A DNA stretch of 64,000 bases from Oleiharenicola lentus (GCF_004118375.1 NZ_SDHX01000001.1:1243693-1307692), one strand, 5' to 3'; positions 49,061 through 58,364 are shown, counted from the stretch's first letter. Numbers and translations: made by a program. The notes: generated by a model from the letters alone, not told the origin.

Positions 49061-49542
49061 GCCTTGGGCTCGAACCGGCTTTCGGCGCGGTTCTTCTTCA
49101 CTTCGGTGGCGGGGAAGACGCGTCCGTTCATGGCGATATAGACGCCGGGCGGCAGCACCTGCAGCGCACCGACGGCGCACCCGAGGTTGAAAAATGCATC
49201 GGTCTGCCGGAAGCGCGCCGGCACCATCGACCCGGTGAACACAATGACCTTTCCGGGCAGGCCGGTGAGGTGCGCCGCGGTTGCGGTCATGGTGTCGGTG
49301 CCGTGGGTGATGAGGATGAGGTTTTCGGGGGCGGCGGCCACGCGGGCCCGGATCAGGGCGCGGTCCTCATCGGTCATGTGCAGGCTGTCCTTCTGCATAA
49401 CCGACTCCACGACGTAGTCGAAGGTGACGTTGGCTTCCTTGAACAGCGGGCCGACCTGGGGGTCGCCGACGTTGAAGGTGCTGGCGTCGTCGAAATACAC
49501 TTTGTCGATGGTGCCGCCGGCGGTGATGACTCGGATGCGCAT
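49057..49542 (-). CDS. Single-domain asparaginase-like protein
   Basis: 161 residues from the ATG at 49542 (MRIRVITAGGTIDKVYFDDA). It carries both nucleophile-region motifs of L-asparaginases: TAGGTIDKVY with the first Thr, and LILITHGTDTMTATAAHL with the Thr-Asp pair. Normal asparaginases are about 330 residues with a second C-terminal domain, which is missing here and looks naturally absent, not truncated, since the gene runs straight into the next with a 4-nt overlap. Short asparaginase-domain proteins are known in bacteria but their substrate is uncertain. It is the first gene of an operon with the zinc-ribbon and transpeptidase genes. Confidence 0.85.
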   Translation of the reverse strand: MRIRVITAGGTIDKVYFDDASTFNVGDPQVGPLFKEANVTFDYVVESVMQKDSLHMTDEDRALIRARVAAAPENLILITHGTDTMTATAAHLTGLPGKVIVFTGSMVPARFRQTDAFFNLGCAVGALQVLPPGVYIAMNGRVFPATEVKKNRAESRFEPKA

Positions 49543-49656
49543 GGGCGGGAAAATGACCACGGGCGGGGCCGGTTCAATGCGGATTGCGGGCGTGTAAAAG
49601 GTAAAACCGTTTGATTCCGGCGTGAACCAACCTAGCTTGCCGGTGTCCTAAACGGC

Positions 49657-50490
49657 ATGAAAACCCCCGTCCTGAGCGCCGCCCTGTTTGCCCTGATGAC
49701 TGCCGTGGGAGCGGGCGCCGGGGTGAGCCCCGGGGCCTCACTCGACGAGGTGCGCGCGGTCCTGGGCAAACCGAATGGGCAGATGCAACTCGGGGCGCGG
49801 CAGGTGCTCCTGTATGAGCGCGGCTCGGTTGAGCTGAGCGCGGGCCGGGTCACCCGGGTCGATTTGCGTTCGGAGGAGGAGCAGGCGGTGTGGGCGGCGC
49901 GGGAAGAACGTTTGCAGACCCAGCTCTCCGCGCAGCGTTCACAATCCCAGGCGGAAGGCACGGCCCTGCGGGACCGCAAGCTGGCGGATGCGGCTTTTCT
50001 GGCGTCGCCGGTCGCCTACCAGGTGGCTTTTTGGGAAGACTTCAGCCGGCGCTATCCCGCCGTGCCCTGCGCCGAGCCGCTGACCATCGCCCGGCTGAAG
50101 CTCAGCGAGCAACGGGAGGAAAAGGCGCGCCGGGAGGCGGATTCGCTGCGTTTGCGCGAATTGGAAGCGCGGGTGGCCGCGGCCGAGGCCGAGCGCGAAC
50201 CCGTTTACTACCGCGTGCGCAGCTACCCGCGTTATCGCGACCGCTACGACTACCACCAGGAATTTGCCCTCTGGCCGGTTAGCTATACCTACTACGATTC
50301 GCCCAAGCCGGTTTACGAAACGCCCACGACGCCGGTCATCAGCCCGATCATCAGTAGTCCGGCCCTGCCTGAGCGACGCAGCTATGATGGCAGCCAGCGT
50401 GAGCATCGCGGACGTGGACGCGATGACCACGCGGTTCCGCCCGGGCGTTCGGACTGGCGGCGCGCGCACTCCCGCTACGAGCGGATGTGA
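49657..50490 (+). CDS. Secreted protein of unknown function, coiled-coil and Arg/Tyr-rich
   Basis: 277 residues with a signal peptide (MKTPVLSAALFALMTAVGAG). The early mature part, SLDEVRAVLGKPNGQMQLG followed by QVLLYERGSVELSAGRV, resembles the short SmpA/OmlA-like fold used by envelope lipoprotein adaptors. It is followed by a charged helical region (REERLQTQLSAQRSQ, READSLRLRELEARV) and a Tyr/Arg/Pro-rich tail. It is probably periplasmic. It is divergent from the asparaginase operon and converges on the flippase-like gene. I cannot assign a role. Confidence 0.65.
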   Translation: MKTPVLSAALFALMTAVGAGAGVSPGASLDEVRAVLGKPNGQMQLGARQVLLYERGSVELSAGRVTRVDLRSEEEQAVWAAREERLQTQLSAQRSQSQAEGTALRDRKLADAAFLASPVAYQVAFWEDFSRRYPAVPCAEPLTIARLKLSEQREEKARREADSLRLRELEARVAAAEAEREPVYYRVRSYPRYRDRYDYHQEFALWPVSYTYYDSPKPVYETPTTPVISPIISSPALPERRSYDGSQREHRGRGRDDHAVPPGRSDWRRAHSRYERM

Positions 50491-50503
50491 GGCGGGTGGC
50501 CGA

Positions 50504-51475
50504 TCAGGCGAAGCGAGCGGGGAGCTTGGGCGCGAACAGCACCACGACACCGCCGACCAAGCTCCAACCGACGGACAGCGCGAAGAAGGCCAGGGCCAGC
50601 AATGCGACCAGCGTTTCCTGTCCCGATCCGATGCCCAGCAAGTGGAGCAGGGCGACCAGAGTGCCCTCGCGCAGGCCGTGACCCCCGATGCTGAGTGGCA
50701 GTGACGCCACCACGTAGGCGCCGGCGGAAGCTGCGGACAGGCTCCAGAATCCCGGTTCCAGCCCAACGGCGCGGGCGAGCAACCAGAGGGCGGCAAAGTC
50801 GGCCAGCCAAACCGTGATACTCAGCAGCAGACACAACGTCGCGACCCGGATTTTAGTCAACGGCAGCAGGGCGGCGTGGAGCACGGCCGTGCGCTCACTG
50901 CCCAGGAGCCGTGTGGCGAGGGGCGCCCAGAGTCGTGGCCATGCCAGGGTCGCGGCCCCGCCCAACAGCGCGATGAAACCGCCGGCGCTGGCCAGGAGCA
51001 GCAACCGCTCGGATTCGCTGGCGTTGCCCGCGGCGAGATGCAGCCCGAGGAACAGTGCGGCGAGGCCAAACAAGGCCGCCAACCCGACAAGGCGATCGGC
51101 CAGCAACCCGGTGGCGGCGGCGGTCTTGCGGTCCGGGGCGTGTTGCCAGAGCAGGTTGAACCGCACCGCGTCGCCCGCGATGCCGCCGGGCAGGAACGAA
51201 TTGTAGAAAAAACCGGCCCAGCTGGCGAAATGGACGCGACCAGCCGGAACGGCGAAACCTTGGGCGCGCAGCAGCACCTGCCAGCGGACAATTTGCAGCG
51301 GGTAGGCGAGGCCCGCGAGGAGGATCGCCGGAACGGCCAGCCGCCAGTCGAGGGCGCGCAGTCCGCCGAGTGCCGTCCACTCCACGCGCGTGACCAGCCA
51401 GCCGAGCAGGCCAAGCGTCAGCGCGTAGCGCAGCACGACGCCCACGGGGCTTTGCAGGAAGGAGAACCAGCGCAC
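50504..51475 (-). CDS. Flippase-like membrane protein (AglD/MprF TM-domain family)
   Basis: About 323 residues with seven or eight hydrophobic helices. The start is probably GTG 51475 (VRWFSFLQSPVGVVLRYAL); longer frames have no plausible N-terminus. Family landmarks are LQIVRWQVLLRAQGF near the N-terminus, FFYNSFLPGGIAGDAVRFNL and SLPLSIGGHGLREGTLVALL, characteristic of the lysylphosphatidylglycerol synthase transmembrane/UPF0104 family. Relatives are thought to flip lipids or glycolipids across the membrane. It is divergent from a methyltransferase gene with about 100 bp between. Confidence 0.85.
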   Translation of the reverse strand: MRWFSFLQSPVGVVLRYALTLGLLGWLVTRVEWTALGGLRALDWRLAVPAILLAGLAYPLQIVRWQVLLRAQGFAVPAGRVHFASWAGFFYNSFLPGGIAGDAVRFNLLWQHAPDRKTAAATGLLADRLVGLAALFGLAALFLGLHLAAGNASESERLLLLASAGGFIALLGGAATLAWPRLWAPLATRLLGSERTAVLHAALLPLTKIRVATLCLLLSITVWLADFAALWLLARAVGLEPGFWSLSAASAGAYVVASLPLSIGGHGLREGTLVALLHLLGIGSGQETLVALLALAFFALSVGWSLVGGVVVLFAPKLPARFA

Positions 51476-51578
51476 GACTCGGGTGATGCCAGTCCGGCGG
51501 ACTGACGCAAGCCGCGGCCGCCGCGCCGTGGAATTTGTTCGCCACGCGGAGCCGGGAGCGCGGACATTTGCCGGCCCG

Positions 51579-52307
51579 ATGCAACTGGACGAATACCGCA
51601 AGCTCGCCGAGACCGAGGACCGGATGTGGTATTTCCGTGCGCTGAACCGACGGATGGCGCACTGGCTGGGGCGGCTCCAGCCCGAGCGGGAAGCCCGCGT
51701 GCTCGACGCCGGCTGCGGCACCGGCGGACTGATCAAGTCGCTGCGTGCGGCGAATCCCGGCTGGCGGATCACGGGATTGGATTTCATGCCGCTGGCCTGC
51801 GAACTGGCCCGTGAGCGCACCGGCGCAGAGATCGTGCAGGGCTCGATCACGAGCCTGCCGTTTGCGGACGCGACGTTTGATGCGGTCGTGTCCGCCGACG
51901 TGGTCTGCCAGGTGGAGGACCACGCGCAGGCGTTGCGCGAGTTTGCGCGCGTGGTGCGGCCCGGTGGCGCGGTGTTGGTCAATGTGCCCGCCTACCGCTG
52001 GCTCTGGTCCTATCATGACGACGCCTGCCAGACCAAGCACCGCTACACGCGACCGGAACTGGTCGCCCTGTTTCAAGCGGCGGGATTGGCGGTGCGGTTT
52101 GCGAGTTACGCCAATCTGCTGCCCCTGCCCCTGATCGCGGCGCGGCGAAAGCTGTTTCCGCCCGCACAACCGACGAGTGACGTGCAGGTTTATGCCGCAC
52201 CGGTGGAGGCGGTTTTCTCCACCATGGCGGCAGGGGAGCATGCCTGGACCAAGCGGGGCTGGCCGCTGCCGGCGGGGAGCTCGGTCTTTGTGGCGGCCCG
52301 CAAGTGA
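51579..52307 (+). CDS. Class I SAM-dependent methyltransferase
   Basis: 242 residues from the ATG at 51579 (MQLDEYRKLAETEDRMWYFR). SAM-binding motif I is RVLDAGCGTGGLIKSLRAA, with the acidic loop ITGLDFMPLACE, motif post-II PFADATFDAVVSADVVCQVE and motif III VVRPGGAVLVNVPAY. The opening 'E..YW/WYFR..N' resembles methyltransferases of glycan and lipid loci that act on small molecules. The neighbouring flippase-like gene supports a membrane-lipid or glycan substrate, but that is context only. Confidence 0.85.
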   Translation: MQLDEYRKLAETEDRMWYFRALNRRMAHWLGRLQPEREARVLDAGCGTGGLIKSLRAANPGWRITGLDFMPLACELARERTGAEIVQGSITSLPFADATFDAVVSADVVCQVEDHAQALREFARVVRPGGAVLVNVPAYRWLWSYHDDACQTKHRYTRPELVALFQAAGLAVRFASYANLLPLPLIAARRKLFPPAQPTSDVQVYAAPVEAVFSTMAAGEHAWTKRGWPLPAGSSVFVAARK

Positions 52308-52359
52308 ACAATTGCCTCCAGGCCGGGTCCCAGCAGTGTCAATCAATCCCCCAAAGCCC

Positions 52360-53196
52360 ATGTTACCCCGCAATGCCCTGTTAGCCGCCGCGCTCTGCGT
52401 GGCGGTGGTTTCGTCAGCCCAGAACCGCGTCGAGGAGGAAGAGACGGCCGTCTACTCCAAGGTTTTCAACAACTATGTCCGCACGCCTTCCGCTCTGGGT
52501 GGATTCAAGCCCGAACGCATCGCATTCGCCAACGGTGGTCCCGTGCTGGGGCGCATCCGTGACCGTTCGGTGGACAACGCGACTTTCAAGCAGGTTGTGC
52601 ACCTCCTGAGCCCGGCTCTCACCCGGCAAAACTACGTGGCCGCGGCCAACCCCGAGGACACCGACCTGTTGATCTACGTCTATTGGGGTGCGACCGACGG
52701 CTATGGCGTCTCGTCGCTGTTGTCCGATGGCACGATGCAGCAGGCGGCGGACATGAATGGCGACTGGTATGGAGCCTCCTCCCTGATGGACGAGGCCAAC
52801 CGGCGGCGCGATTCGGCCAACTTCAGCAATGCTGGCTTGCTCGGCTACCGCGAGGCGCTCGCCCACCACCATGGCCTGCGCGCCTGGGGGGTGCATGGCA
52901 CTGTCTATGGCGACTTGGTGGCCGACGTGGAGGAACCGCGCTATTTCGTCATCATGACGGCGTTCGACTTCAAAGCCGCCTGGAAGGAGAAGCGGCTCGT
53001 GCCGCTCTGGTCCACGCGTTACAACATCGCTTCCCAGGGCAACAACTTCATCGCCGCACTGCCGGACATGAGCATGTTTGCCTCGCGCTATTTTGGGCGC
53101 GACAGCAACGGACTCATCCGCCGGCTGAATCCCACCGGCAAGGTGGACATGAAGGACGTGCAGATCCTCGGAGCGGTCGAAACCCCGGCTGAGTAA
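52360..53196 (+). CDS. Secreted protein of unknown function
   Basis: 278 residues from the ATG at 52360, with a signal peptide (MLPRNALLAAALCVAVVSSAQ). The mature part includes PEDTDLLIYVYWGATDGYG and RYFVIMTAFDFKAAWKEKRL, a mixed alpha/beta pattern with no catalytic signature I know. No membrane helix after the signal. It starts 52 bp after the methyltransferase stop and may be cotranscribed with it. Verrucomicrobia contain many lineage-specific secreted proteins of this kind. Confidence 0.7.
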   Translation: MLPRNALLAAALCVAVVSSAQNRVEEEETAVYSKVFNNYVRTPSALGGFKPERIAFANGGPVLGRIRDRSVDNATFKQVVHLLSPALTRQNYVAAANPEDTDLLIYVYWGATDGYGVSSLLSDGTMQQAADMNGDWYGASSLMDEANRRRDSANFSNAGLLGYREALAHHHGLRAWGVHGTVYGDLVADVEEPRYFVIMTAFDFKAAWKEKRLVPLWSTRYNIASQGNNFIAALPDMSMFASRYFGRDSNGLIRRLNPTGKVDMKDVQILGAVETPAE

Positions 53197-53338
53197 AGGC
53201 TCCCCGGGGCCGGCTCCCGGGTTACGACCCAAAGGAATCGCGCCAGCCGCCGGCGGGAGGAGGCGGGCCGTGCCTGACCGGTCTTCCTTCGCGTTGGCGC
53301 GATCCTTTCCCCGGGAGGATGGCGTGGGCGCCGGAGCG

Positions 53339-53348
53339 CCTACGTAGG
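53339..53348. promoter_or_regulatory. CCTACGTAGG palindrome upstream of the beta-propeller gene
   Basis: Perfect 10-bp palindrome, followed at once by ACTACGCAT, giving two CTACG half-sites. It lies 45 bp before the ATG at 53394. A TACGTA/TACGTG pair also occurs upstream of the VPDSG gene at 28527. A regulator site is possible. Confidence 0.3.
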
Positions 53349-53393
53349 ACTACGCATTGGCGGGGCGGGCGAGTTCTCCTAGAATCGGGGACC

Positions 53394-55184
53394 ATGATTG
53401 CCCCCATCCTCCGTTCGTTCCGCACCGTCGCAGCGGTCGCCTTGCTGACCGCCGCCATTTCCGGCTGGGCTGCCGCCAGCAAGCCAGTCTGGACCCTGCC
53501 GCTGGGCGAAGACGCCAAGTGGGAAACCCTGACCGATCTCGGCGTGCTGCTCGTCGGCACCGATTCGGCCATCCACTGCATCGACCCCGACACGGGCAAG
53601 GTGCTCTGGAAGAACGCCACCTTCAAGAAGAGCAACACGATGAACGCGCGCGAGATTCCCGGCACGCCGTTCCTGCTCTGCAACCAGTTTTCGGGCATGG
53701 CCAATTCCAAGTCCACGTTCACGCTGATCGATTACCTCACGGGCGAGACCGAGTGGACCGCGCCCGAGGTGTCGGGCCAGTATCTCGGGACCATTCCCGT
53801 GCCGGAGAAGGGCCTGGCCATCCTCGTGATGACCACCTGGAAGGACGGCAAGGGCCAGGAGCACGGCACCTTCCTCTTTGCCCACGACCTCGCCACGGGC
53901 GAGCGCAAGTGGTCCACCCTGCTCACGAAGGCCAACGGCATCCCGCTGCACATGGCGGACAATTCCGGAAAGTTCATGCCGCGCATGGACCTCTCGGGCT
54001 ACCACGATCCCGTGCTTGAAGGGGACACGCTTTATCTCGGTTACCTCGGCGTGCACGCGCTCGACCTCAACACCGGTGCCATCAAGTGGGGGGTCGAGTT
54101 TCCCCCGGGCGACAAGGGCCTGAAGCGCACCTACGCGCCTTTGCGCATCGTGGGCGACGTCCTCTATGGTGCCGGTGGCGGCAGCATCCATGCGATCAAC
54201 AAGGAAACCGGCGCCACCCTCTGGAAGAGCGACCGCATCTCGGAATACGCCGGGCTCTTCAAGGCGCGGGACAACGCCATCGTCACGCAGATCGAGGTCA
54301 TCGACGACAAGATCTACGCCCGCTATGGCGGCAACTTCTCCAACGGCCAGACCGTGATGCTCAAGGAGCCGCTTGGCGTGGTCGTGGTGTCCGCCGCTGA
54401 CGGCAAGCCGCTCTATCAGGACAAGAAGATCGAGGGTGGCCTGACCAACCTCATGGCGTTGCCCGAAATCGGGGCGGTGATGTTCGCGGACGGCAAGGAG
54501 CTGGTCGGTCTCAGCGCCGGCGCGACGGTGGAGGAAATCTTCCGCGTGCCAATCGAGTTCAAGCGCAAGATGGGCGGCGGAGACATTGCGAAGATCGGCC
54601 TGGGTCTCACGGGCGGTCTCATGGGCACGGTCAAGGCCGTGAGTTCCTCCAGCAAAGCGCGGCTCGACGTGCCGGTGGCCATTACGCGGCAGGACGGCCA
54701 CATCGTCGTGCAGGGCAAACAGCACCTGCTCGGCTTCGACCCGGTGGCCAAAGGCCAGAAGTGGTCGCTCTACTACGCCGCGCCCAGTGACGCCTTCGCC
54801 ACGATCGCGATGTTCGCCGTGACGCTCGCGGCCTCGGCCCAGGGCAACGCGCAGGTGGCGCAAAACGGCAGCATCATGACCTCCGGCGGCCGCCAGGGCA
54901 TGGAGAACATCCAGAATGCCCTCGACCGCTACAACCGTTACACCGAGACGCGCGCCCGCAAGATTGGCGGTTCCAAGAGCTCAGGCGGTTACACCTACAT
55001 CATCACCAAGCTCGAGAAGGAGCATGGCGGTGGTGTGGGCCTGGTGGGAGTGAATCTCGGCAACGGTGAAACCGACCGCCGCCTGGCGCTCGGGGACAAG
55101 GAACCCAAGTATCTCGCGGACGAGGCCGCCGGCCGCATTTTCTACTTCAAGGGCGGCGACCAGATCCAAGCCTACGAATTCTGA
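53394..55184 (+). CDS. Secreted PQQ-like beta-propeller protein
   Basis: 596 residues from the ATG at 53394, with a signal peptide (PILRSFRTVAAVALLTAAIS). It contains repeated propeller blades of the PQQ/BamB type, such as IHCIDPDTGKVLWKNATF, FAHDLATGERKWSTLL, VHALDLNTGAIKWGVEF and IHAINKETGATLWKSD. There are no PQQ-binding or dehydrogenase residues that I can point to, so a binding or scaffold role is more likely than an enzyme. The C-terminal 150 residues include a Gly-rich helix region unlike a propeller. It ends at a shared strong hairpin (55212-55244) with the convergent malectin gene. Confidence 0.85.
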   Translation: MIAPILRSFRTVAAVALLTAAISGWAAASKPVWTLPLGEDAKWETLTDLGVLLVGTDSAIHCIDPDTGKVLWKNATFKKSNTMNAREIPGTPFLLCNQFSGMANSKSTFTLIDYLTGETEWTAPEVSGQYLGTIPVPEKGLAILVMTTWKDGKGQEHGTFLFAHDLATGERKWSTLLTKANGIPLHMADNSGKFMPRMDLSGYHDPVLEGDTLYLGYLGVHALDLNTGAIKWGVEFPPGDKGLKRTYAPLRIVGDVLYGAGGGSIHAINKETGATLWKSDRISEYAGLFKARDNAIVTQIEVIDDKIYARYGGNFSNGQTVMLKEPLGVVVVSAADGKPLYQDKKIEGGLTNLMALPEIGAVMFADGKELVGLSAGATVEEIFRVPIEFKRKMGGGDIAKIGLGLTGGLMGTVKAVSSSSKARLDVPVAITRQDGHIVVQGKQHLLGFDPVAKGQKWSLYYAAPSDAFATIAMFAVTLAASAQGNAQVAQNGSIMTSGGRQGMENIQNALDRYNRYTETRARKIGGSKSSGGYTYIITKLEKEHGGGVGLVGVNLGNGETDRRLALGDKEPKYLADEAAGRIFYFKGGDQIQAYEF

Positions 55185-55211
55185 GGCGAATCTTCGGACT
55201 CACCCAACAAG

Positions 55212-55244
55212 CAGGGTGGAACCGGTTCAGCCGGTTCCACCCTG
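55212..55244. terminator. Bidirectional terminator between convergent genes
   Basis: 14-bp perfect stem CAGGGTGGAACCGG/CCGGTTCCACCCTG with a 5-nt loop, followed on the plus strand by TCGTTTTG. It lies between the convergent stops at 55184 and 55264. Confidence 0.85.
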
Positions 55245-55263
55245 TCGTTTTGGCGGAAAGACT

Positions 55264-55800
55264 TTAAGACGCCGGGATGATCTCGAGCGCGTTGATCTCG
55301 GGATTCTCGATGTTGTGCGTGAAAGTGATGTCGAGCTGGCCGTCCTTGACCTCCACCTCGACGGTTTCCACATGGGCGCGCATCACGCCTCCGGCCCGGG
55401 CGGTGACGTCGAAGTCCTTGAACTCCCGGCCCTCGACGTTGAACGAGAACACCCGCTCGCCCTTGCCGTAGATGCCCTCGTAGGTCTCGGCGAAGTGGAG
55501 TTTCACGGTGTATTTTCCGTTGGGCAGCTTGCGGGTGAAGCCGCTCAGGCTGTAGCGCTCGGCGGTGTAGATCGACGGGGTCTTGGTGTTGGCCACGACG
55601 ATGCCCGTGCGGTCGATGGTGTCGCCGCCGTTGAAGCCCTGGTCGGCGAGCCAGACCACGCCGTTTTCATCGGTGTGGTCCTTGGTGGTGCCGGCGCGGA
55701 TGCGGATGGCCTCGGCGGCCAGGGCGAAGGCCGTGCAGCCGAGCGCGAGCGCGGCGGTCAGGGTGAACAGGAGCGGGCGGTGGGGATGCGGGTTTTTCAT
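55264..55800 (-). CDS. Secreted malectin-domain protein
   Basis: 178 residues with a signal peptide (MKNPHPHRPLLFTLTAALAL). The rest is one malectin-like carbohydrate-binding domain: IRIRAGTTKDHTDENGVVWL, YSLSGFTRKLPNGKYTVKLH, FAETYEGIYGKGERVFSF, and the ending FTHNIENPEINALEIIPAS. These domains bind di- or oligosaccharides, and in Verrucomicrobia are often parts of secreted polysaccharide-use proteins. It is a stand-alone domain here. A XylR-type sugar-responsive regulator gene lies 155 bp upstream on the same strand and could control it. Confidence 0.85.
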   Translation of the reverse strand: MKNPHPHRPLLFTLTAALALGCTAFALAAEAIRIRAGTTKDHTDENGVVWLADQGFNGGDTIDRTGIVVANTKTPSIYTAERYSLSGFTRKLPNGKYTVKLHFAETYEGIYGKGERVFSFNVEGREFKDFDVTARAGGVMRAHVETVEVEVKDGQLDITFTHNIENPEINALEIIPAS

Positions 55801-55955
55801 GGGGAAAGCGGGAGAGGATGTGCCGGCATGGCTGCGGAGGTGGCGGCAGATTCCGGGGCGTGCGACCGGGCGGCCGGGGCGGAGGACATGCCGGTGAGGC
55901 CTAGCGGGGAACGGCGTTGGAGCAAGTGCGGCGGTGCCCGCAACAATAGACCGGA

Positions 55956-57119
55956 TCAGTGGGGCTTGGTGCGCGTGCGCTTGCGGTATTGCCCCGGCGA
56001 CTCGCCGGTCATGCGCTTGAAGACCACGGAGAGATACTCAATGTGCTCGAAACCCGTGAGCCCGGCGATGCTCTTCAGCGGCAGGTCGGTCTCGGTGAGC
56101 AGTTCCTTGGCGCGGGCGAGCTGCACCCGGCGGATCTCCGCCTGCGGGGAGCGGCCGATGAAGCGGCGGAACTTTTTCTCCAACTGGCTGCGCGAGGCGG
56201 CCGTGTGGGTGACGACCTCCTCCACGCTCAGTCCCTTGCACGCGTGTTCGCGGATGTAGTTGAGCGCCGTGCTCACGTTGCGGTCGCCCACGGCCAGGAT
56301 GTCGGTGGATAGGCGGGTGACGACGCCCACCGGATCGATGCGGACGTCCATCGCCTCGGGAGCCCGGCCGCGCAGGAGGTGGTCGAGCACCTCGGCGGCG
56401 TGATAGCCGGACTGGTGGGCGTTGAGGGCCACGCTGGAAAGCGGCGGGTCGGAGAGTTCGCAGCGCACGACATCGTTGTTCACCCCGAGCAGCGCGAACT
56501 CCTCGGGGACCTTGAGCCCGGCTTGCTGGGCGGCGGCAATGACCTGAAAGGCGCGCACATCCACGCAGGCCATGATGGCGCAGGGGCGGGGCAGACGGCG
56601 CAGCCACGAGCCGATGATGCGCGACTGGCTGGCGTTCCAATCGGGGGTGATGATGCCGGGGTATTCGACGTCGAGCACATCGCAGCCCTGGCCGGCAAGG
56701 CGCAGGGCCTCGACAAACCCGTCGCGCCGCTCGCAGGACCAGCCTTCGTTGCCGAAGCCACAGAAGGCAAAGTGCCGGAAGCCGCGCTCGAGAAAATGCT
56801 CGGCGCCCAGGTGGCCGATGGCGTGGTTGTTCGGCCGGATCTTCGGCACGCCGGGGAAGGGCGGGGTGTCGTTGAGGTCCACCAGCGGGATGCCGAGTTT
56901 CGCACAACCCTTAACCAGCGCCGGGGTTGTGTGCCGGCTGATGACGCCCGACCATTTTTCACCGCGCAGAAAATCGGGGTCACTCATCGCGCGGGCCTCG
57001 TCGTCCAGGAAAGTCGCCCACTGCCGGTGCGAGCGCTCGTGCTGCACGATCCCCTGCAGCATGCGGGCGGCCTCCTCGAATCGCATGAGGAAAACGAGCA
57101 GGATCTTCGGGCGGGTCAT
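55956..57119 (-). CDS. XylR-type AraC-family transcriptional regulator
   Basis: 387 residues from the ATG at 57119 (MTRPKILLVFLMRFEEAARM). The N-terminal 275 residues are a LacI/periplasmic-binding-protein-like sugar sensor (GAEHFLERGFRHFAFCGFGN, ALLGVNNDVVRCELSDPPLS, VALNAHQSGYHAAEVLDHLL). The C-terminal 100 residues are an AraC double helix-turn-helix (SVEEVVTHTAASRSQLEKKF, LKSIAGLTGFEHIEYLSVVF). This fusion is the XylR architecture of Verrucomicrobia and relatives that activates sugar-use genes on binding a sugar. The adjacent malectin gene is the nearest candidate target. Confidence 0.92.
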   Translation of the reverse strand: MTRPKILLVFLMRFEEAARMLQGIVQHERSHRQWATFLDDEARAMSDPDFLRGEKWSGVISRHTTPALVKGCAKLGIPLVDLNDTPPFPGVPKIRPNNHAIGHLGAEHFLERGFRHFAFCGFGNEGWSCERRDGFVEALRLAGQGCDVLDVEYPGIITPDWNASQSRIIGSWLRRLPRPCAIMACVDVRAFQVIAAAQQAGLKVPEEFALLGVNNDVVRCELSDPPLSSVALNAHQSGYHAAEVLDHLLRGRAPEAMDVRIDPVGVVTRLSTDILAVGDRNVSTALNYIREHACKGLSVEEVVTHTAASRSQLEKKFRRFIGRSPQAEIRRVQLARAKELLTETDLPLKSIAGLTGFEHIEYLSVVFKRMTGESPGQYRKRTRTKPH

Positions 57120-57293
57120 CAAGCAGATGCTGCGCACTCCGCGAAGGCATGCAAGTGCGGCGGTGTGCTAACGAACTCCCCGGCTTGAACCGAAGGCCTG
57201 CCCCGGGATTGGCCGGCGGGCGCAGCCTGCCGGCGGAAATGAGAATCAGCTTCCCATGCCGGGATGCGGCCGTATGGTGCCAACCGGAAACAC

Positions 57294-58145
57294 ATGGGAC
57301 AAGAGACCGTCACGTATCTGACCAACATCATCATTTGCACGATTCTCGCGTGCCTGATGACCCACTACTGGATGGCGCAGGGACGGACGGCGGCGATGCG
57401 CTATTGGATGATCGCCGCGTGGATCATGACGGTGGCCGATGTGTTTTTCGCGATGCGGTCCGGCTTACCGTATTGGTTTGGACGGTTGGTGCCGCCGTTG
57501 CTCGTGACGGCCGGGCATGCCGCCCTGTTCCTCGGCACGCAGCGCACCGCAGGTTTGCGCCTCCGGAAACGGCTTATCTGGGGCGTACTCGGACTGCATG
57601 CAGCCAGCCTGATCTTTTTCATCTGGCAGAATGAGTATTCCAGCTGGCGCATGGTATCCAACGGGCTCATCTGGGGCGGGCTTTCCCTGGCCTCGGCCTG
57701 GTGCCTTTACCGCGCATCGCCTTATTACTTCAAACCGGCCTTTGCCCCGGCCAAAATTTTTCTGGCCCATGCGGTCTTTCATGCCCTCCGCGTGGCCTTG
57801 GCGGCGCTGTTCACCCTGCAGGGGTGGGAGGGCGCGGCCTTGGCTCTGCAAGTTGTCGGTGATCTCGAAGTCAGCTTCTTCATGGTCGCGCTGTTTGCCG
57901 GCATCCTGATCGCCAACCTCCAGGTCCGCCACGACGAGCTCTCCAGCGCCCATGCCGAGGTGCAAACCTTGTCCGGTTTGTTGCCGATCTGCGCCTGGTG
58001 CAAAAAAGTCCGCAACGACAAGGGTTACTGGCAGCAGTTGGAGGAGTATTTTTCCTGCCGCAGCCAGATCACGTTCACTCACGGTGTTTGTGTTGATTGC
58101 CTGGAAGACCAGAAGGCGGAGAGCCGGGAACTCAGCCGGCGCTGA
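57294..58145 (+). CDS. Seven-helix membrane protein with C-terminal Cys/His zinc motif
   Basis: 283 residues from the ATG at 57294 (MGQETVTYLTNIIICTILAC). Seven hydrophobic segments occupy about 1-215, a 7TM-sensor-like layout. The tail has LPICAWCKKVRNDKGYWQQL followed by THGVCVDCLE. This 'LPICxxCKKxRxDxxYWxQ...HGxCxxC' module is common at the ends of PAS, GAF and receiver proteins in Verrucomicrobia and Planctomycetes, and probably binds zinc. A signalling role is likely but no output domain is attached. Confidence 0.78.
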   Translation: MGQETVTYLTNIIICTILACLMTHYWMAQGRTAAMRYWMIAAWIMTVADVFFAMRSGLPYWFGRLVPPLLVTAGHAALFLGTQRTAGLRLRKRLIWGVLGLHAASLIFFIWQNEYSSWRMVSNGLIWGGLSLASAWCLYRASPYYFKPAFAPAKIFLAHAVFHALRVALAALFTLQGWEGAALALQVVGDLEVSFFMVALFAGILIANLQVRHDELSSAHAEVQTLSGLLPICAWCKKVRNDKGYWQQLEEYFSCRSQITFTHGVCVDCLEDQKAESRELSRR

Positions 58146-58268
58146 TGGGGTGGGATTACCGGACGGGGTCCCTCCTTGATGGTCACATAAGATGATGGCT
58201 GCGAGGGTTTAGAAAAATAACAGCCCCTTGCTTGCATTCTGGGCCAAGCAAACCATTTTGGTCGGCGA

Positions 58269-58364
58269 TGGACGGGGTTGGTAACCGTCCAGTTGTTCTA
58301 TGAAACAGTCTGAACCCCTCACGGGGAACGGACTCTCAAGCCGCCTAGGGCGGCAACAAAGGAG
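58269..58364 (+). ncRNA. Structured 5' leader (candidate cis-regulatory RNA) of the micropeptide gene
   Basis: Three hairpins precede the ribosome site. The first is TGGACGG/CCGTCCA (58269-58291). The second is AGTC-TGAA-CCCC-TCAC-GGGG-AACG-GACT (58307-58334), with a symmetric internal loop. The third is GCCGCC-TAG-GGCGGC (58340-58354). AAAGGAG (58358-58364) then sits 10 nt before the ATG. I do not recognise it as a known riboswitch class. Confidence 0.45.
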
